DNA of 64,000 bases from CAUPWF01 sp036656795 (GCA_036656795.1 JAVXHR010000011.1:1-64000); one strand, 5' to 3'; shown: positions 26,689-35,962, counted from the stretch's first letter. Made by a program: numbers and translations. The notes: generated from the sequence alone by a model not told the origin.

Positions 26689-26722
26689 GAGAAGTGGATA
26701 GGAGTAATCCTATCGACTTCTC
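26689..26722 (+). other. Hairpin with GTAA tetraloop between the lipoprotein gene and hisA
   Basis: GAGAAGT and GATAGGA pair with TCCTATC and ACTTCTC around a GTAA loop (GNRA type), with one G-G mismatch. No T-run follows, so it is not a standard terminator. It ends about 12 bases before the hisA ribosome binding site. Confidence 0.65.
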
Positions 26723-26747
26723 ATGTATTATACAAAAGGAGAAAAAG

Positions 26748-27539
26748 ATGCGTTTTCGACCATGTATTGATATTCACAATGGAAAGGTAAAACAGATTGT
26801 CGGTGGGACGCTTACAGATGAGCAAGAACAAGCCATCACTAATTTTTCGTCAGATTATCATGCGGATTATTATGCAAAACTATACCAAAAAGATGGATTG
26901 ACAGGTGGCCATGTGATTTTGCTCAATTCCATAGATTCCCCCTATTATGAGCAGACAAAGGCAGAAGCGTTCAAAGCGTTACAGGCATACCCCAAAGGGT
27001 TACAGGTTGGTGGTGGAATCACAGCAGAGAATGCAAGAGAATTTCTGGATGCAGGAGCAAGTCATGTAATTGTGACTTCTTATATATTCCATAACGATGG
27101 AATCCGGTGGGAACATTTAGCGGCATTAGTATCAACAGTTGGGAAAAAACAGATTGTTATTGATTTGAGTTGCCGAAGAAAAGGAAAGGAATACTATATT
27201 GTGACGAATCGTTGGCAGACATATACCAAGATGAAAATCACACAGGAGCTGTTGGAAGAATTATCCGATTATTGTGATGAATTTTTAATCCACGGAGTTG
27301 ACATGGAAGGAACTTCACAAGGGATAGAACAAGAATTGGTGAAGAATTTAAGCCGGTGGAAGGGGATTCCGATTACATATGCAGGTGGAATAGGGAGTAT
27401 GAAAGAGTTAGAGGTCTTTCGGAATCAAAGCATGGGAAGACTGGATTTTACCATTGGAAGTGCGTTGGATCTCTTTGGTGGAACGATACCATATATAAAT
27501 ATGTTGAACTCCACGATAGATGGTGTTAAAATGGAGTGA
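26748..27539 (+). CDS. hisA: Phosphoribosylformimino-AICAR ribotide isomerase, eukaryotic-type HisA
   Basis: A 263-residue (beta-alpha)8 isomerase of histidine synthesis. The start at 26748 has AAAGGAG six bases upstream and gives MRFRPCIDIHNGKVKQIVGG, the phosphate-site opening. Other matches are LQVGGGI, IDLSCR, IHGVDMEG and ITYAGGI. Long insertions (HADYYAKLYQKDGLTGGHVI, CRRKGKEYYIV) and the IHNGKVKQIVGG form resemble the plant/fungal HIS6 type more than the usual bacterial HisA. No other his gene lies near, so the pathway genes must be elsewhere or the protein has another job. The calling of type is from recall of the family pattern. Confidence 0.82.
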   Translation: MRFRPCIDIHNGKVKQIVGGTLTDEQEQAITNFSSDYHADYYAKLYQKDGLTGGHVILLNSIDSPYYEQTKAEAFKALQAYPKGLQVGGGITAENAREFLDAGASHVIVTSYIFHNDGIRWEHLAALVSTVGKKQIVIDLSCRRKGKEYYIVTNRWQTYTKMKITQELLEELSDYCDEFLIHGVDMEGTSQGIEQELVKNLSRWKGIPITYAGGIGSMKELEVFRNQSMGRLDFTIGSALDLFGGTIPYINMLNSTIDGVKME

Positions 27540-27596
27540 TAATTTGTTATTAGAAGTTTGTTTTTAAAAATAAAGAACAAGGAGTTATATACAATT

Positions 27597-30161
27597 ATGG
27601 GAATTGTACAGAAAATTTTTGGGACACATAGTGAAAATGAATTAAAGCGTGTTTATCCAATTGTAGAGAATATTGAATCATTAGAATCAACGATGGAACA
27701 ACTGTCAGATGAGGAGTTAAAGGCAAAAACACCGGAGTTTAAAAAACGGCTAGCAGCTGGAGAAACGCTAGACGATATTTTGCCAGAAGCATATGCAGTG
27801 GTAAGGGAAGCAGCAGTTCGTACTTTACATATGAAACATTATCCGGTGCAATTAGTAGGTGGTGTGATTCTTCATCAAGGACGTATTGCAGAGATGAAAA
27901 CGGGAGAAGGAAAGACACTGGTATCCACGCTACCGGCATACTTAAATGCATTAGAAGAAAAGGGTGTACATATTGTAACAGTTAATGATTATCTGGCAAA
28001 ACGTGATTCCCAGTGGATGGGACAGGTACATGAATTCTTGGGTCTGACCGTAGGTGTTGTATTAAATGATATGGATAATGACGCACGTCGTGCAGCTTAT
28101 AATTGTGATATTACGTATATTACCAATAATGAATTAGGATTTGATTATCTAAGAGATAATATGGTGATATACAAAGAAGAACTGGTGCAACGTGGCATGC
28201 ATTTTGCAATTATTGATGAGGTCGATTCTGTGTTGATTGATGAGGCCAGAACCCCATTGATTATCTCTGGGCAAAGTGGGAAATCTACAAAGTTGTATGA
28301 CGCTTGTGATATTTTAGTACGTCAATTACAACGAGGAGAAGCCAGTGGAGAATTCACAAAGATGAATGCTCTTATGGGCGAGGATATCGAAGAAACGGGA
28401 GATTTTATTGTTAACGAAAAAGAAAAGAATGTAAACCTTACCGAAGAAGGCGTCAAAAAAGCAGAACAATTCTTTCATATAGAGAACTTGGCAGATGCAG
28501 ATAACCTGGAGATTCAACATAATATTATCTTAGCCTTACGAGCTCACAATCTGATGTTTCGAGATCAGGATTATGTTGTGACAGACGATCAGGTTATGAT
28601 TGTAGACGAATTTACAGGACGAATCATGCCGGGCCGTCGTTATTCTGATGGTTTACATCAAGCAATCGAAGCAAAAGAGCATGTTCAGGTAAAACGAGAA
28701 AGTAAGACGTTAGCAACAATTACATTTCAGAATTTATTTAACAAATATGAGAAAAAAAGTGGTATGACAGGTACTGCATTAACCGAGGAAAAGGAGTTCC
28801 GTGATATCTATGGCATGGACGTTATTGAAATTCCAACGAACGTGCCGGTACTCAGATTAGACTTAGAAGATGCAGTATATACAACCCAGCGTGAAAAATT
28901 CAATGCTGTAATTGATGCAATCATCGAATCCTATGAAAAAGGACAACCTGTATTAGTGGGTACAATTACCATTGAAACATCAGAATTATTAAGTGGAATG
29001 CTAAAGAAAAAAGGTGTAAAACATACGGTCTTGAATGCGAAATTCCATGAAATGGAAGCAGAGATTGTAGCAGGAGCCGGTGCCCATGGTGCAGTTACTA
29101 TTGCAACGAATATGGCGGGACGTGGTACAGATATTAAACTGGATGATGAAGCAAGGGCAGTGGGTGGACTAAAGATTATTGGTACAGAACGACATGAGTC
29201 CAGACGTATTGATAACCAATTGCGTGGCCGTTCCGGTCGACAAGGAGATGCAGGAGAATCCAGATTCTATATATCTTTGGAAGATGAATTAATGCGACTA
29301 TTTGGCTCAGAACGTCTTATGAGCATATTTACAACTCTAGGTGTGGAAGAAGGGGAACAAATTGAGCATAAGATGTTATCCAATGCAATTGAAAAAGCAC
29401 AACAAAAGATAGAGAGTAATAACTTTGGAATTCGTAAAAATCTCTTGGAATATGATCAAGTTATGAATGAGCAAAGAGAAATCATATATGAAGAACGTCG
29501 TCGTGTATTAGATGGAGAAAGCATGCGAGATGCAATCTATCGTATGATTACTGATTATATTGAGAATACAGTAGATGCAACAGTTTCTCCTGAATTGGAA
29601 CCTGATGAATGGGATTTAAAAGAGCTAGATGTAAACTTACATGCAACCGTACCAATTAAGATTCCAACCATTCATGAAGTTCAGGATATGGAACAAAAAG
29701 AATTAAAACACATGTTAAAAGAGCAAGCAGTAAAAGCTTATGAAGCCAAAGAAGCAGAATTTCCTGAGATAGAGCATCTTCGAGAAGTAGAGCGTGTCAT
29801 CTTACTTAGAGTTATCGATGCGAAATGGATGGGGCATATTGATGATATGGATCAGCTTCGCCAGGGAATTGGACTGCAGGCATATGGACAACGAGATCCA
29901 TTGGTTGAGTATAAGATGTTGGGCTATAACATGTTTGGAGATATGACAAATGCAATCGCAGAAGAGACTGTACGTGCATTGTTCCATGTAAGGATTGAAC
30001 AACGGGTAGAACGGGAACAGATGGCAAAAGTAACAGGAACCAATAAAGATACAAGCACTGCCAGAGCACCACAGAAAAGGGAAGAGAAAAAGATATATCC
30101 AAATGACCCATGTCCATGTGGAAGCGGTAAAAAATACAAACAATGCTGTGGAAGAAGATAA
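27597..30161 (+). CDS. secA: Preprotein translocase ATPase SecA
   Basis: The 854-residue motor of the Sec pathway, pushing unfolded preproteins through SecYEG. The start at 27597 (MGIVQKIFG) follows GGAG; upstream in-frame codons lack a site. Visible: Walker A MKTGEGKTL (about 100), DEVDSVLIDEARTPL, the preprotein crosslinking region, motif TNMAGRGTDIKL, the helical scaffold and the C-terminal zinc motif CPCGSGKKYKQCC (SecB/ribosome-binding type). Length is normal. It leads a run secA-prfB-hom-apgM-lysC. Confidence 0.98.
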   Translation: MGIVQKIFGTHSENELKRVYPIVENIESLESTMEQLSDEELKAKTPEFKKRLAAGETLDDILPEAYAVVREAAVRTLHMKHYPVQLVGGVILHQGRIAEMKTGEGKTLVSTLPAYLNALEEKGVHIVTVNDYLAKRDSQWMGQVHEFLGLTVGVVLNDMDNDARRAAYNCDITYITNNELGFDYLRDNMVIYKEELVQRGMHFAIIDEVDSVLIDEARTPLIISGQSGKSTKLYDACDILVRQLQRGEASGEFTKMNALMGEDIEETGDFIVNEKEKNVNLTEEGVKKAEQFFHIENLADADNLEIQHNIILALRAHNLMFRDQDYVVTDDQVMIVDEFTGRIMPGRRYSDGLHQAIEAKEHVQVKRESKTLATITFQNLFNKYEKKSGMTGTALTEEKEFRDIYGMDVIEIPTNVPVLRLDLEDAVYTTQREKFNAVIDAIIESYEKGQPVLVGTITIETSELLSGMLKKKGVKHTVLNAKFHEMEAEIVAGAGAHGAVTIATNMAGRGTDIKLDDEARAVGGLKIIGTERHESRRIDNQLRGRSGRQGDAGESRFYISLEDELMRLFGSERLMSIFTTLGVEEGEQIEHKMLSNAIEKAQQKIESNNFGIRKNLLEYDQVMNEQREIIYEERRRVLDGESMRDAIYRMITDYIENTVDATVSPELEPDEWDLKELDVNLHATVPIKIPTIHEVQDMEQKELKHMLKEQAVKAYEAKEAEFPEIEHLREVERVILLRVIDAKWMGHIDDMDQLRQGIGLQAYGQRDPLVEYKMLGYNMFGDMTNAIAEETVRALFHVRIEQRVEREQMAKVTGTNKDTSTARAPQKREEKKIYPNDPCPCGSGKKYKQCCGRR

Positions 30162-30209
30162 CATAAAGAATGTTATCGAGGCAGATAATTCTAACGAAGA
30201 GGTGAGAAT

Positions 30210-31314
30210 GTGGTTGAGTTAGATCCAATAAAAGCAACATTAAATTCATATGAAGAACTACTACAGGATATGAGGGATTCACTTTGACTTACCTCGTAAG
30301 GAAGAGCGGTTAGAGGAATTAAATAAAGATACAGAGATGCCCAATTTTTGGGATCACGCAGAGGAATCTTTGCAGATTATGAAATCAATCAAAGAATTAC
30401 AAGATGAGTTAGATGCAATTCATAGGTTGTATGCAGGCTATGAAGACCTCGTATTGTTGGTTGAGATGGCCTATGAAGAAGAGGACAGAAGTATTCTAAA
30501 AGAGATTCAAAAGGATTTGGAAATTTTTGAAGAAGATTATGAAACACTTCGCATAAAAACTTTATTATCAGGAACATATGATAAAGATAATGCGATTGTA
30601 ACACTGCACGCTGGAGCTGGTGGCACAGATTCCTGTGATTGGGCAGTGATGCTCTATCGAATGTATACACGATGGGCGGAACAAAAAGGGTATACCATAC
30701 AAGTACTGGATTATATAGATGGTGATATTACGGGCATTAAAGGTGTGACATTTCAAGTGAATGGAACCAATGCGTATGGATATCTTCAATCCGAAAAAGG
30801 AGTGCATAGATTGGTAAGAATCTCACCTTTTAATGCGGCAGGGAAACGGCAGACGTCTTTTGTATCCTGCGATGTGGTTCCCGATATCAAAGAGGATATT
30901 GATATTGATATCGAGGAAGATGATCTAAAGATAGATACGTATCGTGCAAGTGGAGCGGGTGGGCAACATGTAAACAAAACCTCTTCGGCTATTCGGATTA
31001 CACATATTCCAACAGGAATTGTAGTGCAATGCCAGAATGAACGTTCCCAACACGTCAATCGAGAAAAAGCAATGCAGATGCTAAAGGCAAAATTATATCT
31101 TCTGAAACAACAAGAACATGCTGAAAAAGTATCAGATATTCGGGGGGAAGTAAAAGAAATTGGATTTGGTAATCAGATTCGTTCTTATGTAATGCATCCC
31201 TACACGTTAGTAAAAGACCATAGGACCAATGAGGAAAGTGGGAATGTTTCCGCAGTATTAGATGGCGGACTCGACCCATTTATCAATGCATATTTAAAGA
31301 AAGGACGACCATGA
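30210..31314 (+). CDS. prfB: Peptide chain release factor 2, expressed by programmed +1 frameshift
   Basis: RF2, which ends translation at UGA and UAA. The first frame starts at GTG 30210 behind GAGGTGA and reads VELDPIKATLNSYEELLQDM to an in-frame TGA at 30285-30287. The second frame continues DLPRKEERLEELN from 30286. The junction is CTT-TGA-C, the standard autoregulatory slippage site, so this is not a broken gene. The full protein is about 367 residues, with the GGQ loop in SGAGGQHVNKTSSA and the codon-reading SPF motif (RISPFNAAG). It overlaps hom by four bases. Confidence 0.97.
30273..30288 (+). promoter_or_regulatory. Programmed +1 frameshift site of prfB
   Basis: An internal Shine-Dalgarno-like AGGG (30273-30276) lies five bases before CTT TGA C (30282-30288). 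Low RF2 lets the leucine tRNA slip forward one base past the TGA and continue. Confidence 0.93.
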
Positions 31315-32528
31315 TCAATATAGCAGTGTTAGGATATGGAACAGTTGGTTCCGGTGTAGTAGAAGTAATGGAAACAAATGGAGCAATTATTAATCGTAGG
31401 GCATGCCAAGAGATTCAAATCAAATATATCTTAGATTTGAAGGAATTTCCGGGTACTTCTATTGAAAAGTTAGTGGTACATGATTTCGAAACGATTCTTA
31501 AAGATCCTAAGGTGCAGATTGTAATAGAAGTGATGGGTGGAATTGAACCGGCCTATACTTTTGTAAAACGTTCTCTTCAAGCAGGGAAAAGTGTTGTTAC
31601 ATCGAATAAGGCACTTGTGGCAAAACATGGAGCTGAGTTACTGCAAATCGCAAGAGAACACCAGATTAATTTCTTGTTTGAAGCAAGTGTTGGTGGTGGG
31701 ATTCCAATTATTCGACCATTAAATTCTTCTATGACTGCAGATGAGATTGAGGTGATTACCGGGATTTTAAATGGAACAACGAACTATATGTTATCGAAGA
31801 TGTTTTATGAAGATGCGGATTACGATGAAGTATTAAAAGAAGCACAGGAGAATGGGTATGCAGAGAAAAATCCGGAAGCAGATGTGGAGGGTTATGATGC
31901 ATGCAGAAAAATAGCAATATTATCTTCACTTATTTCCGGTCAGCAGGTGGATTATGAAGATATCTATACAGAGGGGATTACCAAACTTACCGTACGAGAT
32001 ATGCAGTATGCCAAAGTAATGGGAATGACCATTAAACTGTTAGCTTCCTGTAAGCGAACACCGGAGGGATTAAGTGCGATTGTTGCACCATGCCTACTAT
32101 ATCCGGAACACCCACTTTATAGTGTGAATGGTGTGTTTAATGCGATTTTTGTACATGGAAATGTCTTGGGAGATGCAATGTTTTATGGAAGCGGTGCAGG
32201 AAAATTACCAACAGCCAGTGCGGTAGTTGGCGATGTGATAGATGCGGCAAAACATTTAGATCATAATATGCAGGTGCTTTGGGGACAAGAGAAATTAAAA
32301 CTGGAAGACTTAGCAGATACAAAAAAAAGATTCTTTATACGCATTAAGGGAGAGAAGGATAACCTTCTTTTGAAGACGGAAGAGGTATTTGGACAAGGCC
32401 AGGTGGTACAGGTTGAGGGAGTAACAGATGAATTTGGTTTCCTAACGACTCAAATGAAAGAAGGAACATACGAAGAAAAAGCAGCAGGTTTTTCTGAAAT
32501 TCTTCATATGCTTCGTGTAGAGGATTAG
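31311..32528 (+). CDS. hom: Homoserine dehydrogenase
   Basis: A 405-residue enzyme reducing aspartate semialdehyde to homoserine, the branch point to threonine and methionine. It has the N-terminal NAD(P) loop GYGTVGSGV, VTSNKALVA, the substrate block EASVGGGIPII and GILNGTTNYML, and a C-terminal ACT domain (about 330-405) expected to give feedback inhibition by threonine. Its ATG overlaps the prfB stop (ATGA), and apgM follows three bases later, so all are one transcript. Confidence 0.97.
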   Translation: MINIAVLGYGTVGSGVVEVMETNGAIINRRACQEIQIKYILDLKEFPGTSIEKLVVHDFETILKDPKVQIVIEVMGGIEPAYTFVKRSLQAGKSVVTSNKALVAKHGAELLQIAREHQINFLFEASVGGGIPIIRPLNSSMTADEIEVITGILNGTTNYMLSKMFYEDADYDEVLKEAQENGYAEKNPEADVEGYDACRKIAILSSLISGQQVDYEDIYTEGITKLTVRDMQYAKVMGMTIKLLASCKRTPEGLSAIVAPCLLYPEHPLYSVNGVFNAIFVHGNVLGDAMFYGSGAGKLPTASAVVGDVIDAAKHLDHNMQVLWGQEKLKLEDLADTKKRFFIRIKGEKDNLLLKTEEVFGQGQVVQVEGVTDEFGFLTTQMKEGTYEEKAAGFSEILHMLRVED

Positions 32529-32531
32529 TAT

Positions 32532-33734
32532 ATGAAATATATAGTGGTATTAGGTGATGGAATGGCAGATGAGCCAATCGAAGAATTACAGGGAAGAACA
32601 CCACTTGAATACGCCCATACTCCCTGCATGGATCGACTAGCTCCATACTCAGAGATTGGATTGGCGGCAATGGTTCCGGAAGGTATGAGTCCGGGAAGTG
32701 ATACTGCCAATTTATCGGTTGCTGGATATGACCCAAAGATATATTATACAGGACGTTCTCCGTTAGAAGCACTTAGTATAGGAGTTGATATGTCAGATAC
32801 AGATGTCTCCTTTCGATGTAACATTGTGACACTTTCCGAGGAGGAAACTTGTTATGAACATAGACGGATTCTGGATCACAGTTCCAGTGAAATTAGCACA
32901 GAAGATGCAGCAATTCTACTTGAGGCACTGAAAACAGGACTCCGACGTGAGGGATATGAATTCTATGTAGGAACAAGCTATCGACACTTGCTAATCTGGA
33001 ATCATGGACATATATTAGAACTTACTCCTCCTCATGATATTCTTACGAAAGAAATTGGTACATATCTTCCGAAAGACGCTATACTTCGTGAAATGATGGA
33101 AAAAAGTTATGAGATATTGTCTCAGCATCCACTGAATATCAAACGAAAAGAACAGGGGCTTAATCCGGCTAATTCGGCATGGTTTTGGGGTGCCGGTACT
33201 AGACCACAATTAACGTCTTTTGAAGAAAAGACGGGAAAAAAAGGTGCAATGGTATCAGCGGTTGACCTACTCAAAGGGATTGCGGTAGGGGCAAAGATGC
33301 ATAATATATCAGTGGTTGGAGCCAATGGTGGTCTACATACCAATTATGAGGGTAAAGCCAAAGCAGCTACCGATGCGCTTCTAAAAGACGGATATGATTT
33401 TGTGTATATACATGTAGAAGCACCAGACGAGATGGGACACCAGGGAATATTAAAGGATAAGATAAAAGCAATTGAATATATAGATGAAAAAGTGATTGCA
33501 CATGTGGTTCAGGCGTTAGATGCTTCAGAGGAATCTTATCGTATGCTGGTATTGCCGGATCATCCAACACCAATTCGTGTAAGGACTCATACAAAAGAAC
33601 CGGTTCCTTATATGTTATACGATAGTAGATGCACGGGAAAGAAAATCCAGGCATATAATGAACAAACGGCACAAAACAGTGGAACCAAGTGGAATGATGG
33701 CTACAGACTACTTGAACACCTATTGAATAATTAG
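32532..33734 (+). CDS. apgM: ApgM-type phosphoglycerate mutase-like protein, proposed homoserine kinase
   Basis: A 400-residue alkaline-phosphatase superfamily protein of the archaeal-type cofactor-independent phosphoglycerate mutase group. Metal and phospho-acceptor motifs are VVLGDGMAD (N-terminal Asp), SPGSDTANLS with the likely acceptor Ser, VEAPDEMGHQG and VLPDHPTP. In clostridia this subgroup is often annotated as a proposed homoserine kinase because it sits with threonine genes. Here it lies exactly between hom and lysC, and no thrB of the GHMP type is visible. Context therefore favours homoserine phosphorylation, but sequence alone cannot exclude a mutase. Confidence 0.85.
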   Translation: MKYIVVLGDGMADEPIEELQGRTPLEYAHTPCMDRLAPYSEIGLAAMVPEGMSPGSDTANLSVAGYDPKIYYTGRSPLEALSIGVDMSDTDVSFRCNIVTLSEEETCYEHRRILDHSSSEISTEDAAILLEALKTGLRREGYEFYVGTSYRHLLIWNHGHILELTPPHDILTKEIGTYLPKDAILREMMEKSYEILSQHPLNIKRKEQGLNPANSAWFWGAGTRPQLTSFEEKTGKKGAMVSAVDLLKGIAVGAKMHNISVVGANGGLHTNYEGKAKAATDALLKDGYDFVYIHVEAPDEMGHQGILKDKIKAIEYIDEKVIAHVVQALDASEESYRMLVLPDHPTPIRVRTHTKEPVPYMLYDSRCTGKKIQAYNEQTAQNSGTKWNDGYRLLEHLLNN

Positions 33735-33743
33735 GAGGAAAAT

Positions 33744-34952
33744 ATGCTTATAGTAAAGAAATTTGGCGGAAGTTCCGTAGCAAATAAAGAACGAATCTAT
33801 GGCGTGGCAACGCGCTGTATTGAAGAATACAGAAAGGGAAATGATGTAGTCGTTGTTCTTTCAGCCATGGGAGATACAACGGACGAATTGATTGCAAAAG
33901 CAAAAGAAATCAATCCCAAAGCTTCGAAACGAGAACTGGATATGTTATTAACAACAGGTGAGCAAGTATCTGTATCACTAATGGCAATGGCAATGCAGGC
34001 ATTAGATGTTCCCGCAGTATCATTGAATGCATTTCAAGTATCGATGAATTCCACTTCTCGTTACGGAAATGCTAGATTTAAACGAATTGAGGCAGAACGG
34101 ATTCAACATGAATTGGATTCACGAAAAATTGTTATTGTGACGGGATTTCAAGGCGTTAATAAATATGATGATTACACGACATTAGGTCGTGGCGGTTCAG
34201 ATACAACTGCAGTTGCGCTTGCAGCAATCCTGCATGCAGACCTTTGTGAGATATACACAGATGTGGATGGAATCTATACATCAGACCCAAGGATTGTGAA
34301 AACGGCGAAAAAATTACCGGAAATCACATATGATGAAATGCTTGAATTGGCTTCTCTTGGTGCAAGAGTATTACATAATCGCTCAGTAGAGATGGCCAAA
34401 AAATACAGTGTGCCTTTAGTGGTACGTTCTAGCTTAAATAATTCAGAAGGAACGATAGTGAAGGAGGTAGTGAAAGTGGAAAAAATGTTAATTAGTGGAG
34501 TGGCAGCTGATCTAAATACCGCAAGGATTTCAGTGATGGGATTAGAAGATAAACCCGGAATTGCCTTTAAAGTATTTCATACCCTGTCTAAAAATAATAT
34601 TAATGTAGATATTATCTTGCAGTCGGTGGGGCGTGATGGAACAAAAGACATCTCTTTTACTGTTTTTCAAGATGATTTACAAGATGCAATTCAATTATTA
34701 AAAGACAACCAAGAAGCATTAACCATTAAAGAGATTACATTTAATGAAAAAGTAGCAAAACTATCAATTGTAGGTGCAGGAATGATGAGTAATCCTGGAG
34801 TTGCAGCACAGATGTTTGAATCGCTATATAATTCTGGAATTAATATAAATATGATATCCACTTCTGAAATTAGAATTACAGTATTGATTGATGAAAAAGA
34901 GGTTGAAAAAGCGATGAATGCAGTACATGATGGATTTGGACTAGATGACTAA
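33744..34952 (+). CDS. lysC: Aspartate kinase
   Basis: A 402-residue aspartokinase, the first step of the aspartate family. The kinase domain opens with VKKFGGSSVA, followed by TTGEQVS, TLGRGGSDTTAVALAA and EIYTDVDGIYTSDPR. Two ACT domains fill about residues 262-402 (ARISVMGLEDKPGIA and AKLSIVGAGMMSNPG), giving allosteric control by lysine or threonine. It ends the run from secA, so aspartate kinase, homoserine dehydrogenase and the presumed homoserine kinase are produced together. AGGAGG precedes it. Confidence 0.97.
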   Translation: MLIVKKFGGSSVANKERIYGVATRCIEEYRKGNDVVVVLSAMGDTTDELIAKAKEINPKASKRELDMLLTTGEQVSVSLMAMAMQALDVPAVSLNAFQVSMNSTSRYGNARFKRIEAERIQHELDSRKIVIVTGFQGVNKYDDYTTLGRGGSDTTAVALAAILHADLCEIYTDVDGIYTSDPRIVKTAKKLPEITYDEMLELASLGARVLHNRSVEMAKKYSVPLVVRSSLNNSEGTIVKEVVKVEKMLISGVAADLNTARISVMGLEDKPGIAFKVFHTLSKNNINVDIILQSVGRDGTKDISFTVFQDDLQDAIQLLKDNQEALTIKEITFNEKVAKLSIVGAGMMSNPGVAAQMFESLYNSGININMISTSEIRITVLIDEKEVEKAMNAVHDGFGLDD

Positions 34953-34958
34953 ATTAAG

Positions 34959-34983
34959 AAAGAGACCATTAGGGTCTCTTTTC
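34959..34983. terminator. Bidirectional terminator after lysC, overlapping the convergent XRE gene
   Basis: A 9-bp stem AAAGAGACC/GGTCTCTTT with a 5-base loop and flanking A and T tracts. The stop codon and the last codons of the convergent regulator gene lie inside it. Confidence 0.85.
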
Positions 34984-35370
34984 ACGTTTGTCTCGATGCC
35001 CAACCATGCGCATATACGCATTTGCAATGCGATGGTCATTGATAGAAAGATTTCGATATTGTAAGAGAAGGCGAAGCTCCCCATCTGTTAATTGCAAAGA
35101 TTTTTGAGAATGCACATTGAGGGCACTTAAGTATGGTCCTTGACGTTTGGGAAGTGTACCTCCAATATCCTGAAGAATTAACTCGTCCAAACTTATATTA
35201 TAGATTTGTGAAAGATGAATCAGAATATCAAGATCCGGGGTGCGTTTTCCGACTTCGTAGTGGGAATATGCCTGTCGTGATGTATTCAACATTACACTGA
35301 GTTGATATTGGGTTAGATGATTCGTTTTTCTCAAGGTACGTAGATTCTTTAGCAGTTGTAGATACAGCAT
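34969..35370 (-). CDS. XRE-family helix-turn-helix regulator
   Basis: A 133-residue protein with an N-terminal lambda-repressor-type HTH at about residues 8-62 (LRTLRKTNHLTQYQLSVML, TSRQAYSHYEVGKRTPDLD, LIHLSQIYNISLDELI). The remaining 70 residues are a helical tail without a recognised sensor domain. It begins three bases after the CYTH gene and is probably co-transcribed with it. Targets are unknown. Its last codons form half of the lysC terminator. Confidence 0.85.
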   Translation of the reverse strand: MLYLQLLKNLRTLRKTNHLTQYQLSVMLNTSRQAYSHYEVGKRTPDLDILIHLSQIYNISLDELILQDIGGTLPKRQGPYLSALNVHSQKSLQLTDGELRLLLQYRNLSINDHRIANAYMRMVGHRDKREKRP

Positions 35371-35373
35371 GAT

Positions 35374-35826
35374 TTATACCCCTTTGGTTTCACTTAAATG
35401 ACTATTGTGATATTGGGTGGAAAATGTTACGTCCTCATCAAACCAAGAAGGGGGAATAAATGCATCAGCGTCTTCTACAGTTGGGAATTCAACTTCAGCT
35501 AGCATTAATGGTGATAATTCCTCTAAAAACAGATCAAATTCGATTGTTAATTCATCTGAAAAGGGGATAAGGTATCGTTTCTTTTTAATCAGTCGTCCAT
35601 CTATTTTTTCCTTTAGATGTTCATAAGATGTACAAGTAAGAGGAAGATTGTATTCTTCCCGAACCATATGTCCTTTGGATTTGTAAGTTAATATGTAGTC
35701 ATCGTCCTCTTTTCTGATACGGACAACGGGCTCTATAGACAGATATCCCTGCTCAATGTTGTGACAAGGATAAGAACTAAGATCCATTGGCATATGATGA
35801 ATTAGATATTTACGTTCGATTTCCAT
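35374..35826 (-). CDS. CYTH-domain protein (triphosphate tunnel metalloenzyme family)
   Basis: A 150-residue single-domain CYTH protein. The signature ExExK is at the very N-terminus (MEIERKYL, residues 2-6). Alternating charged strands follow (VVRIRKEDDDYILTYKSKG, IKKKRYLIPF, LTIEFDLFLEEL, LMLAEVEF), as needed to line the tunnel that binds a triphosphate and divalent metals. Family members hydrolyse inorganic triphosphate, thiamine triphosphate or nucleotides, or make cAMP. A short stand-alone form like this most likely acts as a tripolyphosphatase, but this is inference. GGAGGTG precedes the start. Confidence 0.88.
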   Translation of the reverse strand: MEIERKYLIHHMPMDLSSYPCHNIEQGYLSIEPVVRIRKEDDDYILTYKSKGHMVREEYNLPLTCTSYEHLKEKIDGRLIKKKRYLIPFSDELTIEFDLFLEELSPLMLAEVEFPTVEDADAFIPPSWFDEDVTFSTQYHNSHLSETKGV

Positions 35827-35911
35827 ATGGCACCTCCTGCTTTTATACTAAGCTATTAGATGTCAATAGGCAAGAGAAAATCACAGAGAAGAAAAAAATC
35901 CATAAGAGAGA

Positions 35912-35940
35912 TAGATAAAGAACAATAAATAACATATAAT
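35912..35940 (+). promoter_or_regulatory. Promoter of the DJ-1/PfpI gene
   Basis: TAGATA (35912-35917), a 17-base spacer and TATAAT (35935-35940), 22 bases before the start. The same hexamer pair at the same spacing occurs before tig. Confidence 0.55.
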
Positions 35941-35962
35941 CAGAGCGATAGGAGGCAGAAAA

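Noticed and set aside
30210..30287. prfB as a pseudogene with an internal stop
   Set aside because: The stop sits in the conserved CTT TGA C recoding site and the second frame continues the known protein.
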